A DNA stretch of 64,000 nt from Onthophagus taurus (Eukaryota > Arthropoda > Insecta > Coleoptera > Scarabaeidae), in assembly GCF_036711975.1 (NCBI RefSeq), contig NC_091971.1:27287501-27351500 (forward strand), given 5' to 3'. This document shows, piece after piece, positions 1 through 9,641 of this stretch (positions within the stretch are counted from its first letter, which is position 1; every line of letters starts with the position of its first letter). The position numbers and the translations under genes were made by a program. The notes under the pieces were generated by a model, which did not search any database, was not told the origin of the DNA, and was given only the letters and a program-made list of their open reading frames with translations.

Positions 1-206
1 GTAAATGTTGAGGGTAGTCTACATCTACATCCAAAATATATCCAAAGTCAGAAATGTCGGAAACGTTATTTAAATTTAAATTTTGAATTTCACTTTTGTT
101 CAGCCATTTAAAATCGGAAAATGGTATGTATTGAGACATCGCCCATCCGTATAAGTTATTGGCGTCCCAGTACATTAAGTAATTGGATGGTAAATTTGGA
201 TCATAT
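1..206 (-). pseudogene. Maverick DNA polymerase B, copy 1, motif A part
   Basis: Read on the minus strand from 206 downward, the translation is protein-primed family B DNA polymerase (DNA_pol_B_2). It contains the motif A segment NLYGWAMSQ and then a stretch ending in GYILDVDVDYP, which aligns with the better copy at 51690-51850. The fragment runs off the window at base 1 and is cut at 206/207 by an LTR insertion. Its other part resumes at 5668. The two parts are not in one frame across the insertion point, so the gene was probably already damaged or gained an indel there. Confidence 0.85.
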
Positions 207-610
207 TGTTACGGGGGATGGATTGCGCCGAAGAAGAAACAACAGTTGTTGAATAAAACGAAATAATTTATTTACAAAAATATGTACAAAAAAGAACCCT
301 CAAAGGTTTTTTTTAAGACGAAAGGGGTCGTCTTCGAATTGGCGGTTGAAGTGCTGGCTTGTTGTCGCTGTTATCGTTGTCGCTGCTGTTGTCGCTGTTA
401 TCGTTGTCGCTGTTGTTGTCGCTTCGGAGTTCGGTTGGAATTGACCGCTGATGAACGGTGAACATGACGGGCCTCTTGAGGTACCTGGAATTTCTTCCCT
501 AACCCTCTTCATCGGACCTAAAACAAACGGAAAATATATTACAAAATTTTTCACTAATTAATAGTGACATCGGAAGTGGAATTGGGAAGGACAGTCGGAC
601 TCCTGGATCG

Positions 611-3298
611 TCAGACGAGAAGCAGCCTTGGTCGTTTGTGGCGAAGATGTTCAACGTCGTAATCCGTTAATCCCGCTAGGAGGGGATTGGGGTGGTTTTC
701 GAGCCGCGTAAACTCGGTACTGGCCTTGTCACGAATGAACTCCTCGATGGTCGCCATCTGGGAATCATTGTGCAGTGTCGCATTACTGACAAACCAAGGT
801 GCATCAAATGCCATCCTTAGGACCTTGTTCTGAACAACTTGGAGTTTTTGCACGTGCGAGTGCGCGGCGTAACCCCAGACGGAAGAGGCGTAAGTCATCG
901 TAGGTCTGATTACCGCTTTGTAGAGTCGAATCTTCCGTAGAGGATCCAACTTACTTCGGCGATTTATCAGAGCGTACAGATTGACCAGAGCTGCTTTCGC
1001 CCGGTTCGCCATCGACTCGATGTGACTTTTCCAAGTTAGTTTAGAGTCCAGAATGACACTCAAATACTTGGCTTCAGAACGCCAGGGGAGCTCGTCCCCT
1101 TGCAGTACCATCGCATCGGGGGGTCTCTTTCTACGCCGAGTAAAAAGTATTGCGGTACTTTTATCAGCGTTGATTTTGACCCGCCACTTTGCGAAGTAGT
1201 CTAGCAGTTCGTCCGATGCTGCCTGCAGTCTACGAGCGGCGACCTCGGGGGACCAAGATCTGCTGTAGATGCACACATCGTCGGCGTACATCGCTAACTG
1301 AGTGCCCTCAGAACGGGGTAGGTCGCTCACAAAGATACAAAAGAGTATCGGTGAAAGCAACGACCCCTGAGGGACGCCTGCAGTTAGGATTCGCTCTCTC
1401 GAACGCGTACCTTTCAATTTGATGCGCGCCTTTATACCGTCAAGGTAGGACGCGATCAATTGAACTAACGCCAGGGGCACGCCCGCTTCTAGCATTTTGA
1501 ACAAAAGTCCTTCATGCCATACTTTGTCGAACGCTTTGGCAACGTCGAAAAACACAGCACAAGTGCTTTGATTTCGATTGAAGCCATCGGTTATGTGTTC
1601 GACAAGTCGCAGTACCTGGTGTACGGTCGAATGTTTGGGTCGGAAACCAAACTGTTCGTCCTGAATGAGGTTAAGATCTTGAACGGATCTTTGTAGCCTC
1701 GTCTGGACAACCCTCTCACATACCTTGCCGAGACAAGAAAGCAAACTGATGGGCCTATAATTTTGCGGGAACGTTGGATTCGCACTGGGTTTCGGTAACA
1801 CGACGACGTCCGCGCTTTTCCACTTGGTGGGAAAATGGCGCAGCCGGAGCGTCGCGTTGATGATCCCCGTTAGCGAAACGACCGCTTTTAAAGGTAGAGC
1901 CTTTAAAGCGGCGTTTCCTATTCCGTCCGGTCCCGATGCCTTGTTCGACTTACATCTCGCGATTGCCTCTTTCACTTCGGTTGGGGAAGCGTGCTCGATG
2001 TGCTGATCATCTTCTACAGCCAGTCGCCTGCTCACCACGCGCTCGACTCGATCGATGAAATCTTCATCTTCGTCATCGTCGCATAGCGGGCTGCACTGGT
2101 TTTCGAAGTTATCGGCATGAGCCTCCGCTTTCTCTTCGAGAGTGAAAGCCATTCCGGTTTCACCGTGAATGGGCGGCATGCGTGACGTGTTCCCCTTCAG
2201 CACCTTGACCATCTTCCAACAGGAGTGATCGCCTTCGGTGTTCAGGGCGTCGAGTTTGGCGTCGAAAGACGCGTATCGGAACTCCGCGAGTTCCCTTGTC
2301 ACTTCATCGCGCAGACGGTTATAGCGTCTTTTGAGATCGGGATCCCAATTTCGCTGATAAGTCCGTCTGACGCGATCACGCTCCCGCATAAGTTCCCTGA
2401 TGCGCGCTGGTAGCGCCCATCGACGGTCCTTTACGGGAATCGTGTTGGTCGCGTATCGAAGAGAATCCTCGATAGCGACCGTGAGTCGTTCAACAGCCTT
2501 ATCCAGTTCCTGAGCGTTGTGGATCGGTCGTATTTGTCCCATATTGTGGTGCATGTGGTCGGTAAAAGCCGGCCACGATACAGTGGAACGTTCAACCGGG
2601 ACGCGAATGTCCGGGACGTCTCCTAGCTGCAGCAGCACAGGGAGATGATCGGAACTAAGTTCGTTGAGCGTGGTAACTCTATGAACTAGTCTGACATCTT
2701 TCATTACAACCACGTCCAAAACGTCAGATCGTTGCCTTTCGTTCGACGGGTAATACGTGTGGTCGGCGGGGGCATCGGTGACAATGCCCGTCTCGTCGGT
2801 AAAACTCCGCAGTATTTTACCGTTCGCGTTTGCGATCCGACTGTTCCACGATGGGTGCTTGGCGTTTAGGTCGCCGGCGATAACCACGCCTTTGTCCGTA
2901 TCCAAGACACCCGTTAGATCGTCTTCCAACAACCGCCGATTCGGCGGATTGTAGGCGGCGACCAAGCGGACGCACCCCGATAGTGTTCGTACCACAATCG
3001 TAGTAGCTTCGAGATGTTGAAGAGGGGGAGTCAGATCCTCGTAATGATCCAAACTGGTCCTTACGAAGATGGCTGTCCCGCCGCCTCTTGCTCCAACTCT
3101 ATCGTTTCGATAGAAGCGATAATTGGGCAGCCGCGGCCTGTCGCCCGCTCGCAGATGAGTTTCGCAGATGAGTATCGCGTCAAGGTCGTACCTTTCGACG
3201 AACTCGCGAAGCTCATTCTGTTTACAGACAAGGCCGTTGGCATTCCAATAAGCCAACTCAAGCGAATGAGGTACTCTCGGTCTTCGATGAGTCATCAT
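611..3298 (-). CDS. LINE ORF2: AP endonuclease and reverse transcriptase
   Basis: The protein is about 895 aa, the usual jockey ORF2 size. The N-terminal third is an exonuclease-endonuclease-phosphatase domain: YWNANGL, ICETHL, AGDLNAKH and a late SSDHLPV. It nicks target DNA. The middle is the RT: FRPKHST, FFDVAKAFDKVWH, AGVPQGSLLSP and the catalytic MYADD. The C-terminus has no RNase H. I chose the ATG at 3298 because it overlaps the ORF1 TGA in an ATGA arrangement, which suggests termination-reinitiation. The longer reading frame upstream starts only with GTG. No stop or frameshift is visible. Confidence 0.92.
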   Translation of the reverse strand: MMTHRRPRVPHSLELAYWNANGLVCKQNELREFVERYDLDAILICETHLRAGDRPRLPNYRFYRNDRVGARGGGTAIFVRTSLDHYEDLTPPLQHLEATTIVVRTLSGCVRLVAAYNPPNRRLLEDDLTGVLDTDKGVVIAGDLNAKHPSWNSRIANANGKILRSFTDETGIVTDAPADHTYYPSNERQRSDVLDVVVMKDVRLVHRVTTLNELSSDHLPVLLQLGDVPDIRVPVERSTVSWPAFTDHMHHNMGQIRPIHNAQELDKAVERLTVAIEDSLRYATNTIPVKDRRWALPARIRELMRERDRVRRTYQRNWDPDLKRRYNRLRDEVTRELAEFRYASFDAKLDALNTEGDHSCWKMVKVLKGNTSRMPPIHGETGMAFTLEEKAEAHADNFENQCSPLCDDDEDEDFIDRVERVVSRRLAVEDDQHIEHASPTEVKEAIARCKSNKASGPDGIGNAALKALPLKAVVSLTGIINATLRLRHFPTKWKSADVVVLPKPSANPTFPQNYRPISLLSCLGKVCERVVQTRLQRSVQDLNLIQDEQFGFRPKHSTVHQVLRLVEHITDGFNRNQSTCAVFFDVAKAFDKVWHEGLLFKMLEAGVPLALVQLIASYLDGIKARIKLKGTRSRERILTAGVPQGSLLSPILFCIFVSDLPRSEGTQLAMYADDVCIYSRSWSPEVAARRLQAASDELLDYFAKWRVKINADKSTAILFTRRRKRPPDAMVLQGDELPWRSEAKYLSVILDSKLTWKSHIESMANRAKAALVNLYALINRRSKLDPLRKIRLYKAVIRPTMTYASSVWGYAAHSHVQKLQVVQNKVLRMAFDAPWFVSNATLHNDSQMATIEEFIRDKASTEFTRLENHPNPLLAGLTDYDVEHLRHKRPRLLLV

Positions 3299-5310
3299 AA
3301 GAGTTTCATCATCTCGGACATGATTTGGAGGCACAACTTAACTCGTGCGTCCCTATCGGATTTGTCGATCCGGATGACCTCGCTCATCATCGCCAGTATG
3401 TTGACGAGGGGGTCGGTTGGGGGTTCAACCGCCGCCTGTTCCGCAACATTGACCGGTGATGGTGTTTCAGCCACCGCGATCGACCCGCTTTTACGAAGCC
3501 TCCTATTGCGACGCCTCCTCTGCGACCTCGACAGCTTCGGAGGGTCGTCGGTCGCCTTTTGCTTCGGCTCGTTGAGCTTAGCTTTGGGCGCCGCGACCTC
3601 TTTCCGAACTACCTTGGTAGCTGGAGCGTTCGCTTTGGGGGCGACGTTAGCGTTGCCTTTGGGCTTTTTCGTCTGACTACTAACCGCTTTCACGGGTTTC
3701 GCCGCGACTACTGGAGCCTTTTTATCCCCCTTTTGCGCCTGAGTAGGTGCTTTCGGGAGAACGGTCGCTTTGACCTTTGGGGCTGCCGCCGGCGCCCTCG
3801 TTTCCGCCGCCTTCGGGTGTTTTGGGCACCCTTTGTAGTTGGCGGTATGAGGGCCACCGCAAAGGACGCACTTGGCGGGCGCATCCTTTGCTTTGGAGCA
3901 GGAAGCCGTCGAGTGATCACCGGCGCACTTAACGCAACGAGGTGCACCATTGCACATTCGTTGGGAGTGGCCGTAACGCTGACAGCGATGACACTGACCA
4001 ACTTCCGTCTTCTTTTTAGCGCTCTCGACGGTAATGGTTAATCCCTTTACCGTCTTGAGGTCGAAAATCCTCTTGGCGTCCGCGGTCTTTTTCAAGACGC
4101 ACAGAACCAGGGGAATTGGCCTCCGCTCAGAGCCCTGGCGCAACCGCTTCACGGTTTCAGGCCAGAATCCCTGTTTTCTCAGGTCGGCAGCAATGCTGTC
4201 CTCCCCAATACTGGTAGGGACGCCTCTAAAGACAACCTTTAACGGCTTATCATCGGGGAGGGCAAATGTATGGTACTGGTGTTTACCAGCCATCAACATT
4301 TTCACCAGAGCGCGGTAGGCTTCCACGGTGGGGAGCTCTATCTTGATTCCTTGCGGAACCGCTCTGGCTTTCGAAAAGGCGATCCTAAGTCTCGCCATCT
4401 CCGCCGAAATCGAATCCCAGTTCTCCTTAGCGTGAAGGATTACCGGGGGGATCCGCTTGGAAACTGGTTCCATGCGGGGACGCACCGCCTCCGAAGATTC
4501 TTCCTCCAAGTCGCTGCTCGCCTTCCTTTTCCCTGCGGATTTGGATGGGTCGACTGCTACATCGACGTCCATTTCACCCGTTGGGACGGAAGTCAGCGCC
4601 TCAGCGAAGGACCTCGGTAGTGTGGTGGTCGCCGCCTCCACGAGGGAGGCGTTGCGGCCTGCCGCGCTGGTCGTCGCCTCCACGGGAGAGACCGTACGGC
4701 CTGACGATTTGGTTGCCACCTTCAACGAGGAAGGCAGTCGGCCTGACGTTGTGGCTGTCGTCGCCACGGGGGAAGCGGAACTTACCGGGCGGGCTTTTTT
4801 AGTCGCCGCCTTCAACGGGGAAGGCAGACGGCCTGACTTTTTGGCTGCCACCTCCACTAGGGAAGCGGAACTAACCGAACGTGACGTTTTGGTCGCCGCC
4901 TTCAACGAGGAAGGCAGACGGCCTGATTTTTTGGCTGCCGCCTCCGCGAGGGAGGCGGAACTGACCGGACGTGGCAGTTTTGTCGCCGCCTTCAACGTGG
5001 AAGGCGGGCGGCATGACGTTTTGGCTGCCGCCTCCGCGAGGGAGGCGGAACTGACCAAGCGTGAAGATTTGGTCGCCGCCTTCAACGGGGAAGGCGGACG
5101 ACTTGACGATTCGGTTGCCACCTCCATGGGGGAGGCGGAACTTACCGAGCGTGGAGGTTTCGTCGCCGCCTCCAGCGGGGAAGGCGGACGGCTGGAAAGA
5201 ACAGGAACCAACTTCCCGTTCTTGTCAACGATGTGTGTGTCGACCAAGCTTGCTAGCAAGCTAAAGTCTTCACACGATACGGATGTGCCTTTTCCAAATT
5301 TAAAAGGCAT
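3295..5310 (-). CDS. LINE ORF1: gag-like nucleic acid chaperone
   Basis: A 671 aa protein starting at an ATG. The N-terminal third is a run of about seven diverged 30-35 residue repeats rich in Ser, Ala and Lys (units like SPLKAATK and VSSASLAEAAAK). A central PRE_C2HC-like region (FRGVPTSIGED, VLCVLKKT) is followed by three zinc knuckles: CHRCQRYGHSQRMC, CVKCAGDHSTASC and CVLCGGPHTANYKGC. The C-terminus is a basic Ala/Lys-rich tail. In jockey elements this protein binds the element RNA. It ends in a TGA that overlaps the ORF2 start. Confidence 0.9.
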   Translation of the reverse strand: MPFKFGKGTSVSCEDFSLLASLVDTHIVDKNGKLVPVLSSRPPSPLEAATKPPRSVSSASPMEVATESSSRPPSPLKAATKSSRLVSSASLAEAAAKTSCRPPSTLKAATKLPRPVSSASLAEAAAKKSGRLPSSLKAATKTSRSVSSASLVEVAAKKSGRLPSPLKAATKKARPVSSASPVATTATTSGRLPSSLKVATKSSGRTVSPVEATTSAAGRNASLVEAATTTLPRSFAEALTSVPTGEMDVDVAVDPSKSAGKRKASSDLEEESSEAVRPRMEPVSKRIPPVILHAKENWDSISAEMARLRIAFSKARAVPQGIKIELPTVEAYRALVKMLMAGKHQYHTFALPDDKPLKVVFRGVPTSIGEDSIAADLRKQGFWPETVKRLRQGSERRPIPLVLCVLKKTADAKRIFDLKTVKGLTITVESAKKKTEVGQCHRCQRYGHSQRMCNGAPRCVKCAGDHSTASCSKAKDAPAKCVLCGGPHTANYKGCPKHPKAAETRAPAAAPKVKATVLPKAPTQAQKGDKKAPVVAAKPVKAVSSQTKKPKGNANVAPKANAPATKVVRKEVAAPKAKLNEPKQKATDDPPKLSRSQRRRRNRRLRKSGSIAVAETPSPVNVAEQAAVEPPTDPLVNILAMMSEVIRIDKSDRDARVKLCLQIMSEMMKLL

Positions 5311-5581
5311 TTCTGCCGATTAAAAATGAGGCAACAACTCACTTTCCCTTGCAGGAACAAACCCTAAAAAGGGCGCTCTTAGTTTCGAAAGAAACTTACC
5401 TACTCCGGATTACGCTTTGACGAGGTCACCCAAGTAGAATATGAACCTTCCCCCTTCCTTTGCTTTCGCAGCAGGTCGGACGAATTCTTCAACTTCTCTT
5501 CAGGCGATGTTGCACTCCTCAAGGCACTACACGGACTTTCGTTTTGATGATAATCTGACCGCTGATGGAAACCCGGCCGCC

Positions 5582-5589
5582 TTAAATAG
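5582..5589 (-). promoter_or_regulatory. TATA-like box of the solo LTR
   Basis: TTAAATAG on plus (CTATTTAA on minus) sits about 80 bp inside the LTR start at 5667. A TCAG initiator-like tetranucleotide lies about 25-30 bp downstream on the minus strand. This is where the U3/R boundary of a Ty3/gypsy LTR would be expected. No activity can be judged from sequence. Confidence 0.4.
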
Positions 5590-5667
5590 GCGCCCTTGCA
5601 TCCGTAGGTAGGGTTGACGACCAATGGCCAAGCAGATCGAACGGCGCTCAATTCGTACTTGGTGACA

Positions 5668-7190
5668 ATATGAATACATATATTATATTTATTGTTCACC
5701 TTAGCGTGACGTAACGAACATTGTGAAATACCACCTCGAATGCCTCTTTTAATAAAATGCAACTGATCGATGTCCGTTAACAGCTCAAGTTTTGGATGCC
5801 ATAAACCTAAATGAATCAACGAACCGTAATTTGAAAAATATATCTGCTTCAGAAGGTGAGTAAACATGAAAACATCGTTAAACAGCCATCGCAGAGGTGT
5901 ATAGATCCGTTGCGTGTTGCAACCTGATTTGAAATTAATCTAGAAAGGTTTTTGATTAATACGAAATGACCATTTCCGTTATTATATAAATAAAGCAAAT
6001 TTACATGAATATCCCGCTTATTTTTACTGTAATAAATTGGTCCTTCCACCACATATTTCTTAGATTTATGCACTAATTCATAAACGTTAACACTAATGTT
6101 ATTCAACATTTCAAATTTTGAAATTTCTTTTAAATTGATAGGAAAACTAATATTTTCTAAATTAAGTACTTGCGTGTAGTGAGGATAACTAGAGATCCGA
6201 CTAGAGGTGGGATTTGTCGGATAAAGAGCGGCTGTAATACACCATGCAAAGCATGCATCATCAAAATAGTTCTGAATGTTAATGCATGCTTTCCGGTCCG
6301 CAATTTTCTTGGGCAGTCGAATGTATGATGAACCCCTGGTGGGTTTGAATTTATTAATGTTGATAAGGAGGTGTGAAACGGAGAAGAATGCCCATCCCGA
6401 ACCACGCTCCTGGAATTCCTCCGCTTGGGTCTCCAAATCCCTCACCATTTCATCATACAGCTCATCCAGATCAACACCCGGTGTAACCACCTTAAATTTC
6501 GTGTTAAAATTTTTCTCGCCATTTTCATCAAATCCAGACTTGATGAATATAGCTAACAATTCAATTTGAGCCTTTAAATAAAAAATTGAATTAAAATTAA
6601 ATTGATAAAGGGAAAATAAAATTACATACCTTAATTGAACCGAACTCTACAACGCTACTCGAAAATAATTTATTTACTGCTTCTCGCGACATCTGCAGAA
6701 ACGTGGGTATATCTTCACCATCACCACCACTACCACCGCTAATTTTGTACGTAGCAACCCTGTTTTTGAAGCAGGATGCTATCTTTTCTATTCCATCCTC
6801 TAAAGATTCTGTGTGGTTGCTTCGAAGATGCGCTTGAAGCGAATTTAAAGATGTAAAGCTCTTCCCACACATCCAACATACTCTTAAACCTTTAACACTC
6901 GAAGCAGTTGAAGATTGGGGTGATGATGTCGGTTGTAATGGTGGTGATGCCGAGGAAGTGGATGGTAAAGATGGGTTGTCCAACTTAAGTGGCTTTGTTG
7001 CTGCTTGACGTTGATGTATTAACATTCCATGCACATTTCGTTGATGGTTACGTAAATTGTCAATTCGCGTAAATTTTTTATCGCAAATTGAGCAAGTTTT
7101 ACCACTAATATCGTCATGCACAGTCAGAATATGACGATTAAGGTTATATTTAAAATTAAAACACTTTTTACACACTTCACACTTAAACAT
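5668..7190 (-). pseudogene. Maverick zinc-finger and polymerase B gene, copy 1, N-terminal part
   Basis: Minus-strand gene with ATG at 7190. Exon 1 (7190-6630) encodes C2H2 fingers (CEVCKKCF..H...H, CSICDKKF..H..H, CWMCGKSF..H..H). A GT-AG intron at 6629-6572 (58 bp) leads to exon 2, which continues in frame into the region containing EEFQERGSGW and NINKFKPTRG, matching the N-terminus of the polymerase gene at 49131. Around 5870 the translation jumps from the CDGCL finger to [10 protein letters not shown], so about 1.2 kb including the exonuclease domain is deleted, with a frame change. The rest is split off at 206. The gene is non-functional. Confidence 0.8.
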
Positions 7191-7467
7191 TTTTATCAAA
7201 AGCTTGTTACACCGAAATACTACTACTAAAAGCTATTACCAAATTGAACTGAGGATCTTTGTAGACTAATATCTATACGGTCGGAAAAATGAGTAAATAG
7301 ATAATAGTTGCTATGCGGAAGTTGAATCATCATAAAAATATTAAATTATCAACATTAGATAGAGGTTTTATAAAATTTCCACGTTAACAAAACCACAATT
7401 TCTACAACAGCAACAAATTGAAGATGTTATATGGTAAATAGTAATAAAATTTTTAAATATGATTTAA

Positions 7468-8013
7468 TTAAATATGATTATTTATATGATATTTATCTAA
7501 TACATTTAACATATAGGAAATTAAACAATCTAAATATAATATATAATTAACCTCTGACATGTTAATTACTATAGGCATAAAATAAGTCCTTAAATGTTCA
7601 TCGATATCATAATCTTCACATGAAATACACACGCGATCGCGGGTTTCATCCACAACGGTAACTTTAAAATTTCCTTCAGCTAATGGTATGGTGTGATTTG
7701 TAAATTTGTCGTTGAAATAAAAGAGTTTGAATATATACATTAAATGCTCCCAATCTTCACGTTGAAAGCAGACTTTGTTTAATTCAAATACTCCATCAGT
7801 AGATTTAGAAATTAATTGCACACAGGTTATAAATCCTCTCACAACACTAATACCAACTTTAATGTTAAAATTACCCACAGAAAACACCGTTTCACCTATA
7901 AGTTTATTTTCTTTCCTTATAATTTCCTGTAATTCATTCCACTGCCTATCTATCGAGGTCCAATAATCAAAACTTTCATCGTTGATCGTCGTCATTATTT
8001 TTTTAATTTTCAT
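7468..8013 (-). CDS. Uncharacterised 181 aa protein beside Maverick copy 1
   Basis: An intact ATG-started frame on the same strand as the copy 1 polymerase, 278 bp upstream of its start. I do not recognise it. It is acidic and rich in hydrophobic beta-type stretches. The stretch from about residue 40 to 100 (a Gly-rich start, two beta-like runs, then FQREDWEHLM) loosely recalls a PC4/p15 single-stranded-DNA-binding fold, but that is a guess. Its position suggests it belongs to this Maverick family, because no homologue is visible in copy 2. Confidence 0.45.
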   Translation of the reverse strand: MKIKKIMTTINDESFDYWTSIDRQWNELQEIIRKENKLIGETVFSVGNFNIKVGISVVRGFITCVQLISKSTDGVFELNKVCFQREDWEHLMYIFKLFYFNDKFTNHTIPLAEGNFKVTVVDETRDRVCISCEDYDIDEHLRTYFMPIVINMSEVNYILYLDCLISYMLNVLDKYHINNHI

Positions 8014-8436
8014 AAGTTCCTAGGTATGCGTTGCAATTAAAGCAATAATGATCGATGTTCATACAAGAATCTACACAATATGGAATGCAAACGCACGGCC
8101 AACACCTAGTATAAAAGTTTTAATTAGTGAAATATAAAAATAAATTTTTAAGCTTCTTACCCAAACACGCACAACATTAAACCGAACAGATGAGTTTTAG
8201 ATGTAACTTTAGGTTTAGTAAATGTAAACCCGCCATGTTTTCAATGGGGGCAAATTACAATTTGACTTTTAGAGTCATAAGTTATTAAGTGTTTCATAAC
8301 GAATTATTACTATGATACCGAGTAATGATTGTCACGTCATCAATATTTCAACAGATTCGATTGCACACTGAATTGATTTATTTATAATTAAAATATATAT
8401 TTAAGATCTCCCCCTCCAATAAATTTTTATACTTTT

Positions 8437-8757
8437 CTAATAGTCTGCGGGCACTGATATTTTAGTTGAAATTATTGTTGATAATAGAAATTTTAGTTGA
8501 TCTAGTATAGATTTATAAGGGCAAGATATACCTAATATTGATAGGCGTTTATCTACGGTATCCACAATCTCTTTTAAATATTCATTGTAGCGCATTTTTA
8601 AATTCTTCTTCTTTAATTCATTTAATGTTAAAACAGACAAACGCAATTTGTTAAATACAAACACATTAAAAGCAATTTTTGCCACAAAAGATGGGATTGA
8701 AAATAGTGGAGGTATTATACAATTTAAACCATCAAAAGAAATGCGCAATGCCCCCAT
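8437..8757 (-). CDS. Uncharacterised 106 aa protein, possible Maverick copy 1 gene
   Basis: ATG-started minus-strand frame. The first 40 residues contain a hydrophobic stretch (IIPPLFSIPSFVAKIAFNVFVF) that may be a membrane segment or the core of an amphipathic helix. The rest is Lys/Leu-rich and probably helical. I do not recognise it. It lies upstream of the 181 aa frame in the same orientation and could be the outermost surviving gene of copy 1. It could also be a chance frame in AT-rich DNA. Confidence 0.3.
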   Translation of the reverse strand: MGALRISFDGLNCIIPPLFSIPSFVAKIAFNVFVFNKLRLSVLTLNELKKKNLKMRYNEYLKEIVDTVDKRLSILGISCPYKSILDQLKFLLSTIISTKISVPADY

Positions 8758-9206
8758 CTGGCATCAAAAGTCATCAAAAGAATAAAAAATATACAGAGTA
8801 TTTTAAGAGTGTTAGATTTATTTATTTTTATTGTTATTGTGTTTGCTGTTTTTATTTTTAGTACCTATGTTGTTTTTTCTGTTCTTTTTATTTTTAAGAA
8901 TATGTTTTCTTTTTGTGTTTATATTTTATAACAAACATTTTTATTAGTTGTATTGCTGTTTATTGTTGATCATTTTTTTTTTGTGTTTTTATAGTTTAAA
9001 AATTGCTTTTTTTTATGTTGTGTTTAAAGTATGTGACAACTCAAAAAAAAATGATTTTGATTTTTTTCATATTGTTTTATTCTCTTTTTGAAATTCGGGT
9101 AATATTACATCTGACTTTGGGTAATTCTCATTGCTTGGATTGGTAACACTGGCAGTACCACACCAGCGCCATCTAACGGTCAGGGTGGGCACAATGAGTA
9201 GCAGTG
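8758..9206. other. Non-coding, T-rich, ends in a short dispersed repeat
   Basis: From 8810 to 9080 the plus strand is mostly T with short GTTTT runs, and I see no gene. At 9158-9205 a segment (ACCACACCAGCGCCATCTAACGG and following) is closely similar to two copies near 13960 and 14020, so it is a dispersed repeat. Confidence 0.6.
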
Positions 9207-9450
9207 TAAGGCCAGGCGCGCACTAGCGATTTAGTTGCGGCAACTTAAAAATCACCAAAATGAAATGCACTGCAACTAAAAAATTACATCTTGCCCTATT
9301 TTCAAGGCGACTCAACTGTTGCCGGGAATAATGCAACGTACACGTTTTAACCTGTACGCGCGCACTGGCGATTATTCGGTCAGTTGCTACGTGTATCACA
9401 GCCGCTACACAGCAAGACATTATACGTCTCGCAACGTATAGTAAACAAAA

Positions 9451-9641
9451 ATGTCTGTAGACGTAGAATTATTTATTAGTGAAATAGAAAAGAGACCGGC
9501 TTTATACAATATCAAATTAAAAGAATATGCCGACAAAAATCTAAAACAAAAATTATGGGCGAAAATCTTTGAAAAATTTGTAGAGAACTGGCATAACCTT
9601 TCCGGTGCTGAGAAAACAGAAAAAGGTAGTATATCTTTATA
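9451..9641 (+). pseudogene. Harbinger I MADF-domain partner protein, truncated
   Basis: Starts with ATG and reads into a MADF/Myb-SANT-like domain of about 60 residues (LFISEIEKRPALYN, then a W-A-K-I core and NWHNLSG). These partners bind the transposase and element DNA and help its nuclear import. The frame is cut at 9641 by the mariner insertion. I could not recognise its continuation beyond 11080, so the C-terminal BESS-type half appears lost. Confidence 0.75.

Larger units (their letters stand above)
307..5516 (-). mobile_element. Jockey-clade non-LTR retrotransposon (LINE)
   Basis: The element has two overlapping minus-strand ORFs (ORF1 3295-5310, ORF2 611-3298) and a short A8 tract at 307-314 (T on plus) as its 3' end. 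The likely imperfect target duplication is CCTCAAAGG at 298-306 and CCTCAAGG at 5517-5524, which places the insertion inside an older LTR. There is no RNase H domain after the RT, as is usual for the jockey clade. The ORFs are open, so this is one of the younger insertions in the window. The 5' end is estimated from the flanking duplication. Confidence 0.8.
207..5667 (-). mobile_element. Solo LTR (Ty3/gypsy-like), split by a LINE
   Basis: On the minus strand the ends read TGTCACC and CCGTAACA, a TG...CA pair, flanked by ATAT at 203-206 and 5668-5671, a 4 bp duplication typical of Ty3/gypsy LTRs. With the LINE (307-5516) removed, about 245 bp remain. They hold a TATA-like TTAAATAG (plus-strand letters) at 5582-5589 and an AATAAA signal near the low-coordinate end. 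No internal retroviral sequence or second LTR is present, so I call a solo LTR. Family assignment rests only on the termini and target-site length. Confidence 0.6.

Noticed and set aside
300..554. Open frame of 84 codons on minus (Thr-Ala repeats) downstream of LINE ORF2
   Set aside because: It lies in the LINE 3' region, starts at a non-ATG, and its end is the A-tract. The repeats come from GACAACA-type simple sequence.
4457..5323. A 288 aa open frame on plus opposite LINE ORF1
   Set aside because: It is the antisense reading of the repeat-rich, GC-rich ORF1 N-terminus, with no family features. The codon pattern is explained by the real gene on minus.
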